From NCBI GenBank assembly GCA_018697195.1, contig JAGMWU010000036.1, positions 953,222 to 1,017,221 on the forward strand: a DNA stretch of 64,000 nt, given 5' to 3'. Source of the DNA: Certhia americana. Taxonomy: Eukaryota > Chordata > Aves > Passeriformes > Certhiidae. A program made the position numbers and the translations under genes. Every line of letters starts with the position of its first letter. The first letter of the stretch is position 1. The notes under the pieces are model-generated. The model did no database searches and was not told where the DNA came from. It worked only from the letters and a program-made list of their open reading frames with translations. This document shows, piece by piece, positions 49,818 to 61,250 of this stretch.

Positions 49818-52800
49818 GTAAAAAATCTGAAATAAGCAGATTGTGTGGGCAGGATGAGGTATGTGTGTCTACAAGGTAGCATCATACACATGGTTTATCA
49901 GGTGATGGGCAAGCCTCACCAGGCACTGCCACCTGCCTTCTGCACAGCATTGACTACACAGGTGTGTGGTCTCAGGTCCTTCTCTGCTGGACTGTAGGAA
50001 TACTGAAAACTGAGCAGTGAAGGCAACCTGGAGACCAGGATCAGTGTCAGACTACCCCTGCGAGGGGAGCCTGGGCCAGAGAGGGTGCCTGGTGCTCCTC
50101 ATTAACCTGAAAAAAACGTTTTTGGGAACAAGGACAAGGCTCTATAGGGGAGTTTGAGCAGAACCACTAATACCTCTCTGCTACCTGTTTGTCAGTTCCT
50201 TGTCATCAGCTTTCCTTTCAGCTGTCTCTCAGCTTTATGTCATTTTTGCAGCTCTTACTACTGTTGCCTTCAAGACTAGCACATCCATGAAATAATTTGG
50301 TTTTAGTTTTTATGTGTTACAGAGAGGACTGTTTTGCTTTCCTTTTCTGTAAGCAGCTGCCCTCTGTATGCTGATTTGCAGAAGTCATAAAGGACCAAAT
50401 GCAGTTTATAGCCTGCTTTCCTTTGTCTTTGAGGGGAGCTGGCTGTACCTTGTGCAGCTGGAGACAGGGTGCCCTCACATGCTGTGATCAGGACACAGCT
50501 TGCCCTCCTGTCCTAGTTTGTCTCATCATTGAGCTCCCCTGACACAGGACTATAGGGAGTGGAAAGTTGTGCTCAGTGACATGAATGATCTCTGCTTTCT
50601 GTCTGAGTAAGCCTGACCAGAGCCACAACAGGCAGGCTGAGAACTGGCCAGCTCATAAGACCCTCAATTAAGGTCTCATGGTCCCTCACCACATCCAGCG
50701 TGGAGCATCCCCAAGAACAGACACAGACTGGAATAGGATACCTAAAATGTATCTGTAAACAGAGGCATCTCTCCTGTCCTTGTAGGCTGAAGGTGTGACT
50801 GGTGCCTGATGAATTTTTGCCTCTGGAAGCACATAGCTGAATCTGGAGTGGAGATGTGAGAGGAGAGAGCAGGGTCTGAGTACAGCAAAGGGCTTGGCTT
50901 CTGCTGGGGGCATTGTGGCTGTCAGCAGAGACCTGTGTGGGGGGTCTGGAGCTGAATCTTCATCAGCAGTGGGGCTATTAGGATTTTCATATATACCTGT
51001 TCATCTCACAGTGCAGCTTTTCTTTTAAAGGCTTCACCTTTTCCCTGCTCTCCTCCTCTCTTTCTCTTCACAGAATTGGGTGGTTAAAATTCAGCAATTT
51101 TTTATCCCCCTTCACATTGAAAAAACCAAACACAATCCCCCAATAATAAACCAAAACCATTCTACCATCATAGTTCTGCTCCTTGGGCACAGAATACAGC
51201 CTGTAACTGTATCATCATGTACTGCAGAGCTCCTACCTCCTTTGGTGGAGGAACAGTATTTCTTTTCATCCTCACCAGTCACTGTGTGCTCCATTTGCTG
51301 CAGAGCCCCCAAACCCTGCTCCTCTCTATGGGATCCCTTCATACTCTTGTTTCAGCTCACGGTTTCCATCTAATGACAGATCTGTTTGGGGAGGACTCCA
51401 GTGTGTGACAGAGAGCTCTGTCCTGCTGTGGCACAAGAAAACAAGAGAGAAATTGCTAAGTGTAGACTGACCTTGGGAGGGTTTGTTTAATTCCACACCC
51501 TTTCCCCAGACATGTGGGAAAGTGTTTAATTATTCCAGAAGTTAAACTGATTAAAATGATGGGCCCATGGCATGTGTGCAGGTGGGATCCCCGGTGTCTC
51601 AGGTGTAGGATGAGGAAAACAAATGTGGAATTAGCAGCCACCTCTGAAGGTTTCATCTTTCCTGGTTCATCCAGTGTTGCACTGGAGCTCTGGGCTGACA
51701 GGGATGGGGTCTGGTTTTCCAAAGGTTCATAAAGATGAGCCTTTCCTTTTTCTTCACACTGTCACTGCCTTATTAGCTACACACTTAGCAAGACAAGCAT
51801 GAGTTTCTCATGGAACAGCCTTTTTTCTTTGCAGCTGGGTTCTTTCTATGCCTGGTCTGAGCTGTGCAGTGGAGTAAGTTTGATTTTCTTTGCTGGAAAA
51901 CCAGCACATGATGTTTTGTGAAGCGTCTTTATAAATCTCTATTTTTTCTGGGTAACTTTTGAATCTAGCCTTTCTCTTTTTTGAGTGCTTAACTTCTGTG
52001 GCTTTTTTGGTCTTTCTGTGATTGGAAAGGGCTGGAGGATTTGGATACAGGTTCTTATTTACGAGAAATAAAGTGGATACAGAGGAAGGGTGGGTAACTT
52101 CTCCTGCATAAAACCCAGAAAATCAGAGTAGGTAGTAGAAACATCAGCCATTTCCTTCTGTTCAGGCTCTCTTCTAGAAGGCACCTGGGTATTCTGAGCT
52201 GTGTGGTTTCTTTCCCCGTTGAATCCAATGCCTGCAGACCTTGATGCTCAAAGCAAGCTGCTTCAGAGCTCAGACAGGTAGCAGGGATAGTATAAGAAGC
52301 TTGTTGGCCACTGCAAGAATCTTAACTGGGTACACTGGGAATGGAAAAATCCTACTACAAGCAGAATTTGGGGATGTTTTCTAATTGTCTCACCTGGTGG
52401 TGTCAGAATAAGTCTTAAAATGTCACCACTGCATCTTCCATTGCCAGGGACTTCTCTTCTGCCTGGGAGCAGTGGTAGGTTACAGCAGGAGCTCCCCAAA
52501 TGATGCTGCTCTTGTCCCTCTCTTTGTGTTTTTTCAGAAGAGGACTTCGGACTAAGGGATCTAGAGGCAGGGTGGTGTGAATTGAAAGGGAGAATACATA
52601 GCAGGTTCACTAACAGAGTTTGGGATATAAAAGGAAAGATCTTTAGAAAAGAGAGAAATTAATTAAGGAGGTCAGGTGCTCATTAGAGCACAGGAGAAGC
52701 TGTTGGATTAGTTTCTTTTATGTTAAAGGTAGGGGAAGTGTCTGAAGTTTGCATCCTGAATGAGAGAAGATCTTACATGAGAGGTTTCAGACCTGAGTGA

Positions 52801-53044
52801 GTGAGTAACCTGAGGAAGAGCTGTAGGATGTTCCGGGAATGTCTGAAATACCTGACAGGCAAACAAATGTACTGTAGAGCTGTGGAGAGGCTTCTGGCAT
52901 CTGAGGCTGCTGGGCATCACAGAAGATATTGTCTGACCAAGAAAAAGAATAAGGAGGGGAGATGACCTGCAAATTCATGGCTTAGCCTGGAGCCTGATCC
53001 AGGAGAAACACAGAAACAGAAGTTTCCTGCAGCTGAAGGAAAAT
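49818..53044. other. Intron 5, left part
   Basis: About 3.2 kb with no exon and no clear transposon before the CR1 at 53045. Pyrimidine-rich tracts near 51045-51070 are not followed by coding-like sequence. Confidence 0.45.
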
Positions 53045-54240
53045 CACCTCAAATGACATCCCTCAATAATCAGAACCAATCTGAAAGCCTTCTGTGATGT
53101 CACAGCAGGATGGATTGACGAGGGGAGAGCGGTGGATGGTGTCTACCTCAATTTCATCAAAGTTATACTGTCTCCTGCAGCATCCTCGTAGGATCCTCAG
53201 GAAATGTGGGTTAGATAAATGGACAGTGAGATTGATCAAGAACTGGCTGAATGGCAGAGGGTTGTGAACAGTGGAATAGCATCCAGCTGGGGACCTGTAG
53301 TCAGTGGCATTCCCCAGGGATCAGTATTTATCCAACTTATTTATCAATGCCCTGGATGAAGGTATAGAAGAAGAAGGTTTGGCTGAAGGGCCCTGAGCAG
53401 GTTTGGTGATGATACAGAACTGGAGGGAGTGACTGAGGTACCTGAAGGCTGAGCTGCCATTCAGCAGGACCTTGATAGGCTGAAGAGAAACCAAATGAGG
53501 TTCAGTAAGGCCAATTTTAGGGTCCTGCATATGGGAAGGGATAATCCCCAGTACTAGAGCAGCTTGATGGCTGAATTACTAAAGAGCAGCTCTGCTGAAA
53601 AGGCCCTGGGAATCTTGGTAGGTGACAAGGTGTCTGTGAGCTGACAGTGTGTCCTTGCAGCCAGGAAGGGCAGTGGGATTCTGGAGGGAATTGGGAAAAC
53701 TCTGGCCAGCAGGTCAAGGAAGGTCATCCTGCCCCTCCACTTGTCCCGGGTGAAGAACACCTGGAGTGCTGTGTCCAGTTCTGCCCTAGAAGGACAAGGG
53801 CTACTCTAGAGCAGAAGCCACAAAGGTGATGAGTGGCCTGGAGCATTTCTCTTATGAGGAGAAGCTGTGGGAGCTGGGCTTGGATAGTGTGGAAAAGACT
53901 GAGAATGGATCATTAATGTACACAAACATCTCAAAGATGTGCCAAGAGGATGGTGCCAGTCTCTGTCCAGTGGTGCTCAGTAATGGAACACGTAGCAATG
54001 GCAATAAAATAAAACATAATAATCTCCACCTCACCATGAGGGAGAACTTATTTTCATTGAGGGTGGCAGACAACTGAAACAGGTTGCCCAGGGAGAGTAT
54101 GGAGTGTCCCTCTCTGGAGGCAATCCAAACCCCCTGGACAAGTTCCTGTGTCACCTGCTCTGGGTGATCCTGCCATGGCAGGGAGGTTGAACTAAATCAT
54201 CTCCAGAGGTCGCTTCCGACCATAACTATTCTGTGAACAG
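53045..54240 (+). repeat. CR1 LINE, 1.2 kb, sense
   Basis: The longest CR1 in the window. It contains a decayed end of the reverse-transcriptase frame ('gtctacctcaatttcatcaaa', 'aactggctgaatggcagagg', 'ggcattccccagggatcagtattt', 'gtttggtgatgatacagaactgg') and the full 3' region ('gagggagaacttattttcattgagggtggcagac', 'aacaggttgcccaggga', 'gaggtcgcttccgaccata', tail 'ctattctgtga'). Many stops and frameshifts make it inactive. It lies in intron 5 on the same strand as the gene. Plus-strand frames at 53.6-54.1 kb are pieces of it. Confidence 0.93.
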
Positions 54241-54430
54241 ATGGGAAGAGCTGACACCCGTGCCATGCAAGTGACAGAAGGCTCCTTATTGTTCTCCAAG
54301 CTGAGAGTGGTCCTGACAGTTGATATGCAGGATCTGACATTCAGGAGAGAAAGGCAGTGATCTGAGCTCTGTGGGTGCACAGGAAGGTATTGGGGCAGGC
54401 TGGAGAGCACATAGAGGTGAAACTTGTAAG

Positions 54431-54471
54431 GAAAAAAAAAACCTAAAAAGGAAGTAAAAAAGAAAAAAAAA
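54431..54471. repeat. A-rich tract
   Basis: Poly(A)-like runs broken by CCT, GG and G. Lies just after the CR1 and before the TATA box at 54495. Confidence 0.9.
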
Positions 54472-54494
54472 TGCAGTAGAGGGAGTTGTCCTGC

Positions 54495-54524
54495 TATAAA
54501 AGGGGGAGTTGGGAAAGATGGCTG
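54495..54524 (+). promoter_or_regulatory. TATA box and YY1-like motif
   Basis: TATAAAAG at 54495-54502, a full consensus TATA box, is followed 13 bases later by AAGATGGCTGC (54515), a YY1-type initiator motif. The spacing suits transcription starting near 54525, right at the start of the G-rich minisatellite. Whether it is used is unknown; it could be a remnant of an LTR promoter. Confidence 0.4.
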
Positions 54525-54778
54525 CGGGCTGGGTGCGGGCTGGGTTCAGGCTGGGTTCGGGCTGGGTGTGCAGGCTGTGCTGGGTACGGGCTGGGCTGGG
54601 TGTGCAGGCAGGGTGCGGGCTGGGTTCAGGCTGGATTCAGGCAGTGTTCAGGCTGGGTGCGGGGTTGGGTGCGGGCTGGGCTGGGTTCAGGCAGGGTGCG
54701 GGCTGGGTGTTCAGGCAGGGTGCGGGCTAGGATGGTTGCGGGGTTGGGTGCGGGCTGGGCCGGGTGCGGGCTGGCGGC
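54522..54778 (+). repeat. G-rich minisatellite with G-quadruplex potential
   Basis: About 250 bp of imperfect 10-12-bp units of the type GGGCTGGGTGC / GGGCTGGGTTCA, with very strong G over C skew on the + strand. GGGTTGGGTGCGGGCTGGG near 54664 meets the four-run G-quadruplex pattern. The repeat has few stops, so several + frames look like Gly/Ala/Trp-rich proteins and one minus frame looks Pro-rich. These are not credible genes. Confidence 0.9.
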
Positions 54779-54894
54779 TGTGCCCGGGAGGCAGGAGGGG
54801 CAGCTGGCTGCATGGGCACCTGCTTCACTGGGGAGGCAGCACAGCACGAGGTCGTCGCAATGACAAGCTGTTTTTTCGGGAACGGTGAAGCAGG

Positions 54895-55420
54895 ACCAGA
54901 GGGAGGAAAAGGGCAGGAGCTTTTTCTCCTTTTAATGCCTTTATTAATGATCAGCTCTGGGTGGCGGCCGGCAGGTTGCGCACACACCACCGATGCTCCC
55001 AGAAGTGGCACACAGGAGGTGGAGGGCAGCTTTGTCCACAGGAACACAGGCAGAGCTGGGGCTTCTGTCCTCACGGGAGCACCAGAAGACAATTGGGCTC
55101 GTTGGTCTAGGGGTGTCCCTCTGACTGAGTACTGCCAGTTAGGGCGACACGGCCAAACTCAGTTCTAGTTGGTGTATGATTCCTTGCAGTTTTCTCAGGT
55201 TGGTGTTGCTGTTTCTACTCTTTTTTATCACATTCTGGTTGGTGGGTTTGGGCGCAACAAATGCAGCTTCTGATGGGGAGGATTCTGGATAAATGGGGAT
55301 ACAAACATGGAACTGGCAAACGCCGACTAGGGTAAAGGGGAACAACTGGAGAATTAACATTTAGCAATGATTGATAAAAGGCAACCGTTACATTAACAAC
55401 TAACTCTTACTGAAGGAGAA
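54895..55420 (-). mobile_element. Solo LTR, family A copy 2 (antisense)
   Basis: Shares block order with 32310-32905: 'tttattaatgatcagctctgggtgg', 'cagctttgtcc', 'ggcagagctggggc', 'ctagttggtgtatgatt', 'tttctactcttttttatcacattctggtt'. The antisense poly(A) signal is near 54944. CpGs are more frequent than in copy 1, so this may be the younger insertion. No internal genes are attached. Confidence 0.7.
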
Positions 55421-55424
55421 GAAG

Positions 55425-55780
55425 CAGGAAATTTTATTCATCACAACAGGGAGGAAAAGGCGAGAAGGAGGGAGACAGGCTGAGCGGACCCTACAGGCAA
55501 TCCCCCCGTTCCTCCAAGGTACCCAAAGAAAATTGCCCCTGTTGTGTTGCAGTTAGCTGCTTTATGTGCTAAGGTTCCACCCACAGCCTCGTTTTGTGGG
55601 CATTCTTTGTGGGCACCCAGGCATTTGCCCCACTGGCAATTGGCAGGGGTCAGTCACAGTCTGATCCTGGAGGCTTTCTCTGCCTTGATTGGCTGCCAGG
55701 CGAAGCTTTCCTGGGGACTGGGTTGCAAACACATGTACAGCCCCTATTAGAACATAAAATATGTTGAGGCATAAATGAAA
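55425..55780 (-). mobile_element. LTR, family D (antisense)
   Basis: On the minus strand: CCAAT box (GATTGGCTG on + at about 55687), TATA-like 'acataaag' near 55560, then a GC-rich R region and AATAAA (TTTATT on + at 55433-55438) followed by 'atttcctgcttcttctcc'. This is a complete promoter-to-poly(A) LTR layout, directly abutting the family A LTR. It is a different family, so one probably inserted beside or into the other. Confidence 0.65.
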
Positions 55781-56164
55781 ATCAATTTGGTCCCTCTCAG
55801 AGGTTCACTAAATTGCTTCTGCTTGACCTGCATTCTTTATTTGATGAGATAGAAATGGGTTTTTTTCCTGCCTTGATCTAGAGCTAAAGCAACGCATTTG
55901 AATTTCATGTGAGGAAGTTGTTAAACTAGGAGAAATAGTGATACTAAAAAGGATGCATTTTTTTGGGAGACAAGTGCAGGTTGTGCTGAAGGCAGGACTC
56001 ACAACTTGGAGCAAGGCTACCAGTGGGGGATTCTTGGTACTTAATATTAACACTGATGTTATGGACACAAAAATACTAAGGCTTGTTTCGCAAAGCTTGA
56101 TGATGAGCACAATCAAAATCTTTTGTCCACACCAGAGGAGGATCTGCAAGAGAGAGAAGAATTA

Positions 56165-56245
56165 ACTGTGTTCAGTTTTGGACCCCTCATGACAAGAGAG
56201 CTGAAGTGCCCAGAGAAGGAGCACAAGGAATGGCTGAGTGTAGGA
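56165..56245 (+). repeat. Short CR1 fragment
   Basis: 'tgtgttcagttttggacccctcatgacaagagag' followed by 'ctgaagtgcccagagaaggagcacaaggaatggctgagtgt' matches the middle of the CR1 untranslated part. It may be one insertion with the CR1 at 56905-57305, interrupted by the LTR at 56295-56800. Confidence 0.7.
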
Positions 56246-56294
56246 AACAGTTCAGTGCCAGAATGGTCTGGGACAGTACTCAGCCGAGATCTCT

Positions 56295-56800
56295 ATGGTT
56301 AAGTTTAGAAGTTTATTACATTGGGTGTGGGTGAAAAGAGCCCTGCTCAGGGTTACCTCAGAGCAGGCTAGAGGACACAGGAGCAGGAGAGAGCACAAGG
56401 CAAGAGAGCACAAGAGGATAAGAGCAAGAGAGAGTAAGAGCAGGAGAGTTAAGAGGGTAAGAGAGGGAGAGTATAGGAGAGCGTAAGAGAAAGAGAGCGT
56501 AAGAGAGCATAAGAGAGTGAGCTCTCCTTTTACAATGACTTACATCTCTTTCTCTGTTGAATATTTTACTTTCTCATTAACCAATCTAGTACTGAATACA
56601 AATTTTCTACATTTACATACATCCTATAGGAATCACTACATTACCATGTTTTATTACTTTCTAATCTCTAAATCTTATCAGGTGTCCCTTCCTGTTAGGC
56701 CAAGGAAGAAGGGTCTGTTCTGGTTTTGGTATGTTTGTTAGTAAATCACATTCTTAACAAAGAGAGAAAGACCTTTGGTCAGTCAAACCTGTTCTATAAA
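56295..56800 (-). mobile_element. LTR, family E (antisense), splitting a CR1
   Basis: Begins on the + strand with 'agtttattacattgggtgtgggtgaaaagagcc', which on the minus strand gives a TAATAAA poly(A) signal and LTR 3' part. Within it is a purine-rich stretch of 'gagagcataagagag' repeats (56370-56520). It separates CR1 pieces at 56165-56245 and 56905-57305, as expected for insertion into an older CR1. Ends are approximate. Confidence 0.55.
56370..56520. repeat. Purine-rich (GAGA/GTAAGA) low-complexity tract
   Basis: About 150 bp of nearly pure purine on the + strand built from degenerate AGAGCACAAGAG / GAGAGTAAGAG units. Could form triplex DNA. Frames here are Arg/Glu/Lys-rich artefacts. Confidence 0.9.
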
Positions 56801-56904
56801 CACTCAGACAAACACTGCTTTCATTTCAATGTCTCTTCCAGTTTCTGCATTCTTAGCATCTTTGGATAAATAGTCAGATTTATAGGACTTTCCTGTTTCT
56901 TCCT

Positions 56905-57305
56905 TCCCAACAGCTGAGGGAGCTGGGGCAGCACAGCATGGAGAAAAGGAGGCTCAGGAGGGACCTTCTTACTCTCAATAACTCCCTGAAAGGAGGTCCA
57001 AGCCAAGTGGGAGTTGGATTCTTCTCCCATGTAACAAGTAACAGGATAAGATTAAATAGCCTCAAGTTGTTCCAGGAGAGATTTACATTGGATATTAGGA
57101 AAGATTTCTTCACTGTGAAGGTTATCAAACAGTGGCATAGGCTGCCCAAGGCAGTGGTGGAATCACCATCCCCAGAGAGATTTAAAAGATGTGTGGATGT
57201 GGTACTTGAGGACATGGGTTAATGGTGAACATGGTGGTGGTGCTGGTTAATGGGTGATCTTGATGATCCTAGAGGGCTTTTACAGCCTAAATGATTCTGT
57301 GAGTC
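56905..57305 (+). repeat. CR1 LINE fragment, 3' end
   Basis: Sense CR1: 'gcatggagaaaaggaggctcaggagggacctt', 'aggagagatttacattggatattaggaaagatttcttcactg', 'cagtggcataggctgcccaaggcagtggtgga', 'gatcttgatgatcctagagggcttttacagcctaaatgattctgtga'. A different subfamily from the 53-kb copy. The 94-codon frame inside it is part of the repeat. Confidence 0.93.
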
Positions 57306-58488
57306 TGTCTGAGTTCCATCAGTGGAGACCTGAGTAGTGAGAATTGACTGATGTGGTATGAAGTAAAGGGTGTGCATTGGGTGCAGTCATGAGAAATAAA
57401 AGATAAGACCTCATCCAAAATTTCTGTTCCAGTCTGGTTCAAAAAAGGTGAATTTATATCAGAACTTGACAAATCTGCAGTGGGAAGTCCTGGGGAGTGT
57501 AGAAGCTGTTTTATAAGAGGAGCTTCCTTAGTTAGACAAGGGAAATGAAGACTGAGAGGGAATATGTTCATTCTCTTATAATGAAATCAGAGAGGAAGGG
57601 TAGGGTAAACGCCTCAGAGAGTTTAAAAGCTAAAAGATAATGTTAGCACGTGAACAAACAGACATACACTGGCCATTAATACATTTCAGCTGAAAATTAG
57701 AAGAATCAGCAGGGGAATGAGGCTATGGAAGAGCTTACCAGCCAAGGGAAAGGGAGCAAAAATGTAACTAGTTTTAGGACAGATCTAAATAATTTTATTG
57801 CTAGGACTGTGTAATGCTTATTGTCATCAGGGAACTGGGCTGATGCCCTGCAGAGGTTCTGCTCAGGAGCACAGTGTTGGTGGAAAGGAGGTCAGCCTGT
57901 ATTTGCCAAGTGCCTCTCTCTTGTAGGAGCCTTTTAGGTGTTTTACTGGCATCCTAGAGCTTTTCCAAACTACCGTGGTTGCATCTCACATAAGAGATGT
58001 TTCACATGGCCTTGTCACAGAAATAATAATTCAGTTATGGGGTGCTTATTTAAATAATACAAGTATTTTGTTCTGACCATCAGTTTTTTGGTGGCAAGCA
58101 GAAAAATTGAAGAGACAACAGAAATGAGACTGTCAGTTTTGAAAGCATCCAGTAAAAATATTACATGAAATGTTGTTTTGTACACTCTTTTAAAGTCTAC
58201 TTCTGTTTTCTTTGAAAAAGTAGTTTTTGCTTGTCAGCCACTTCCAAGCGCTGGAGTTGGTGGAAGAACCCACCAGATTTGTTTTTGGGCTTCAATGTCT
58301 GTTAAACCTTGGCCATATTTTGGTGTTCCTGTATCTGCCACCCTACAACCCCTTCCAGTTTAATTGTGTAAGCAGTGGGTAGGGATCTAGTGCACTATTT
58401 TGAGATTGTTCCTGTTTTCCTGATATCTGTTCAGATCCTAGTGTTTGTAGGGAGCTGTCACAGTTTTTTGTCTGTTTCTTTGTTACAG
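57306..58488. other. Intron 5, right part
   Basis: About 1.2 kb of unique AT-rich sequence ending in a pyrimidine tract and TGTTACAG, the acceptor of exon 6. Confidence 0.5.
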
Positions 58489-58684
58489 GTAGTTTTGGAT
58501 TGCTTTGAAGGTAGCACTCAGAGGGAAGCCATAGACAATCTGCTCAGGAAGGTGGATGAAGAGAAAACCCTAAAAGTGGAAACTTCTGAGGGCTGTGAAA
58601 GCATCCTTCCCTGGACTCCAGCTTTGGTGTCAAAGACACTCCAAGACAACTTGGTAGCAAAAGCAAACATCACTGACAGTAAAG
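58489..58684 (+). pseudogene. ZBTB40: ZBTB40 exon 6: module 2, first half, shifted inside
   Basis: Acceptor TTACAG, donor AAAG|GTATGA, 196 bp, phase 0 in and phase 1 out. VVLDCFEGSTQREAIDNLL then RKVDEEKTLKVE match the family's VILNCCEG…NLL…EEKTL block. From about 58584 the conserved sequence continues in another frame as LLRAVKASFPGLQL (family: LLQAVKTTFPNLGL), then by about 58625 it returns to the first frame near LVSKTLQDNL. Two opposite indels thus leave all 65 codons open while scrambling about 14 residues. Confidence 0.88.
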
Positions 58685-61059
58685 GTATGAGTAAACTGAA
58701 CTTCCATTGGTGACTTTACTGTATGGTAGTGGCTGCCTTTGAAAACAAATATCTAAAAATTCCCCTAAGCTGGAGATGTCTTGACATTAAATATAGTGTC
58801 TTACTTGGAATTCCTTGTGGTTGAGGGAGATGGGGGGGAAATTTATTTGGGCTGTGCTTCTTTGCTCAATCCAGGTAGCATTTCTGCTTCTGTTGTTCAC
58901 TGATTCATGGTCTCCTGTGTGGAGCAGAGTGTGCTGATGGGAACCCTACACTGTGTCCGCATTAAACATCATTCTGTTGGATGGCCAGGCCACTCCCCTT
59001 ATTGGGATTTTATTGTTTGCTGCCTACCTGTGATGGCTCAGGGACTCAGAATCCCCCATCTTTTGCCTGGTGGGACAACCTTCCAAGTTTAGCTGGGTTT
59101 AGGCACACCCTGAACAATTCAGATCAAGAGGCTCTCAAGTCACATAAAGTTTAAAACTAAATTAACATGCACTGAAATGTAAATGAGGATTTAATAGAAA
59201 TCAAAACTGTGCTCATAATGCTGATAATTTCCTCTGTAGCAAACATTCCCAACAGGCACTTGGCTTTGTCATTTGTTAAGCACGATTGCTTTCTTGAAAT
59301 ACCAGAGTCCCAGCATGGTTAATTATCTCGTGGTAATACCCATTCCAAGGAGGGGCATTCCTTAATTACACAGAACTGAATTTCCTCAAATTGCAGAACA
59401 AGCAGAGCACAAATATTTCTTATGATGAAAATGAAGAGGGAGGGGATGATTTGAGTCTGCTAGCAATGGGTGGATTAACTGCTGGTACCTTTGGTGTCCC
59501 ATGTTGTCCAACTAAAGGGAGCAGGAGGTCCTACACTGTGGTACAAGGCATGAGCTGATTCTTGAGATCATTTTGGCGGCAGAGCAGCGAGTACATTCAT
59601 AACAACTCAATTTTGTGTCATAAAATCAGGTACATTCTGATGAGAGAAGAAGGAAAATATTTTGTCTGTGAATTTCCCTTGGCTTTGCTGGGGATCAGAT
59701 TCATGTCTCCAAGAAGTCTTTGTTCACGGAGCTTTGTTCATAGTAGCTCAGAATCTTACACTGAATATTCCCCCTAGCCAGCCATGCTTCCCTTCCCATC
59801 CTGGAGAGTTTTCTCTTCTTACACAGCACCGTGTATTTTCTGGTTCCCAGAGACTTTACCTTTTTCTCCCAAGCTGTGCTTCCTGCTTTTCTCCCAGGTA
59901 CTGCTGTGAGAATGATGGATTGTTCTGGTTGGTACTGAATGAGAAAGAATAAAAGACACAAGCACAAAAATCATGCATGGATGTCTGGGCTGAACTACAC
60001 GTTTTGTGTTTGGTGACTCCCACTGAAGTATAACTGTGCATCTTCTTCAACTTAGTAACTGCAATGGTGAAAAAATCCTTCTCAGATTAATGTATTTGCT
60101 AATTTCCAGTTTTATTTATCAAGTAGTCAAGTGACAAAGTACAATCCTAGATTATTTTTGGGACACAGTAGATTCTGCCCAAGTCTTTTCGTTATCCTGA
60201 ATAAACACTGTTCCTTTTCCTGACTTAGTCTATCATGTCCTGCTGCTTGGGTATCTTTAAAAGGTTGGGGTTTTACTCTGGAGTCATCGTTTTCTGATTC
60301 ATCCAGGCAAACTTAGTAGATCCAGCTTAGAATTAGATAGGAGAAACGAATGAGGTTGAAGTTGCATTTTTTTTTTGGTGTAAGAGGGAGAAGAAGATGC
60401 TACAGCTGCTCTGCAATTTCAAGTCTGACTTGTGTGCCTTCAAAATTTTCACCAAGGGCAACTCAGCCAACTCATCCCACTGGGTTCTTGCTTACCTTGG
60501 ACCACGTGAGTGTAAAATGTTGGTGTGTTTGTTAGTCATACCAAGGGCAGAAGAGGTACATGAGCCAGGGCATTTCAGAGCTCCTTCTCAGTGGAGTGGA
60601 TCAAACATTGACTTACAGACCACATACAATGTAACTCTAGTTAAGAGTCAGTGATGAAGTCTTTGTGATTCTAGGATATCAGAAGAGGCTGGTAAACATC
60701 TTGAGGTGCTGGAGGTGTTGCCTTCATGGGCAAGACAAAATGCTCATCTGCTGAACACTGAGACTTTCTTCCTCTGGGCTCAGACTGGGCTGTCAGGAGA
60801 CATTTGGGTGCCAAAGATCATTTCTGTTTGCACGTGGAGGTAGAAGATATTCTGTATTATCTCTGCTTTAGAGAAGTTGTGATTTGTCATGTTCATCCTG
60901 TGCTTGAATGTGAATTTGGGTGTGCTGAGCATAAGGCCCTAAGCATTAGTGAGCCAGGGAGGACTGGGTGCCTGAGCTTTTTCTGTCTCCCCAACCTTTG
61001 ATGCCCTTTGTGAAGATGATGCAAGCTGAGCTGTTCCTTTTTCCATTCACTGAACTCAG
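58685..61059. other. Intron 6
   Basis: About 2.4 kb. An exon-like block at 60385-60505 has fair splice signals but no family match, and was rejected. No clear transposon seen. Ends with ATTCACTGAACTCAG. Confidence 0.5.
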
Positions 61060-61250
61060 GCAAATGAAGCCCAGAGGATTACAGGGCTAAACTATTGTGA
61101 CAATACCAAGAGAACTTAGTGGAGCTCCTGACAGACAGACAGGTGCTACACTGCAGGGCATCTCTGCTGCATGGAGCCTGACTCCTGCAGAGAGAGAGAT
61201 GAACAGGCTCCTGCACATGTACAAGCAGATACAGGGTTTTCATCTTCATC
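61060..61250 (+). pseudogene. ZBTB40: ZBTB40 exon 7: module 2, second half, heavily broken
   Basis: Acceptor AACTCAG; GC completes the codon begun by exon 6 (phase 1). The correct frame has TGA at 61065-61067, then SPEDYRAKLL, TGA at 61098-61100 where the family has Arg (a CGA to TGA change), then QYQENLVELLTDRQVL. About one base is lost near 61150, and the match resumes as ISAAWSLTPAEREMNRLL in the next frame (family: SLAPGEREVMEKL). The expected donor after GFHLHL reads CTGGGGGGAA, with no GT, so the splice site appears lost. Confidence 0.87.

Noticed and set aside
53647..54077. Plus-strand open frames at 53.6-54.1 kb
   Set aside because: They lie inside the 1.2-kb CR1 and match its degenerate body and 3' region.
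54486..54888. Three overlapping + frames with Gly/Ala/Trp repeats, collagen-like at first sight
   Set aside because: They are different readings of one G-rich minisatellite. No Gly-X-Y periodicity and no homologous flanks.
56880..57222. Open frames of 94-111 codons on both strands
   Set aside because: Contained in a CR1 3' fragment.
60385..60505. Exon-like block (acceptor TAAG, donor CAC|GTGAGT) with frame MLQLLCNFKSDLCAFKIF, first considered as ZBTB40 exon 7
   Set aside because: The true counterpart of that protein region was found in another frame of exon 6 (LLRAVKASFPGLQL), and exon 7 was found at 61060. The resemblance was superficial and the phase did not fit.
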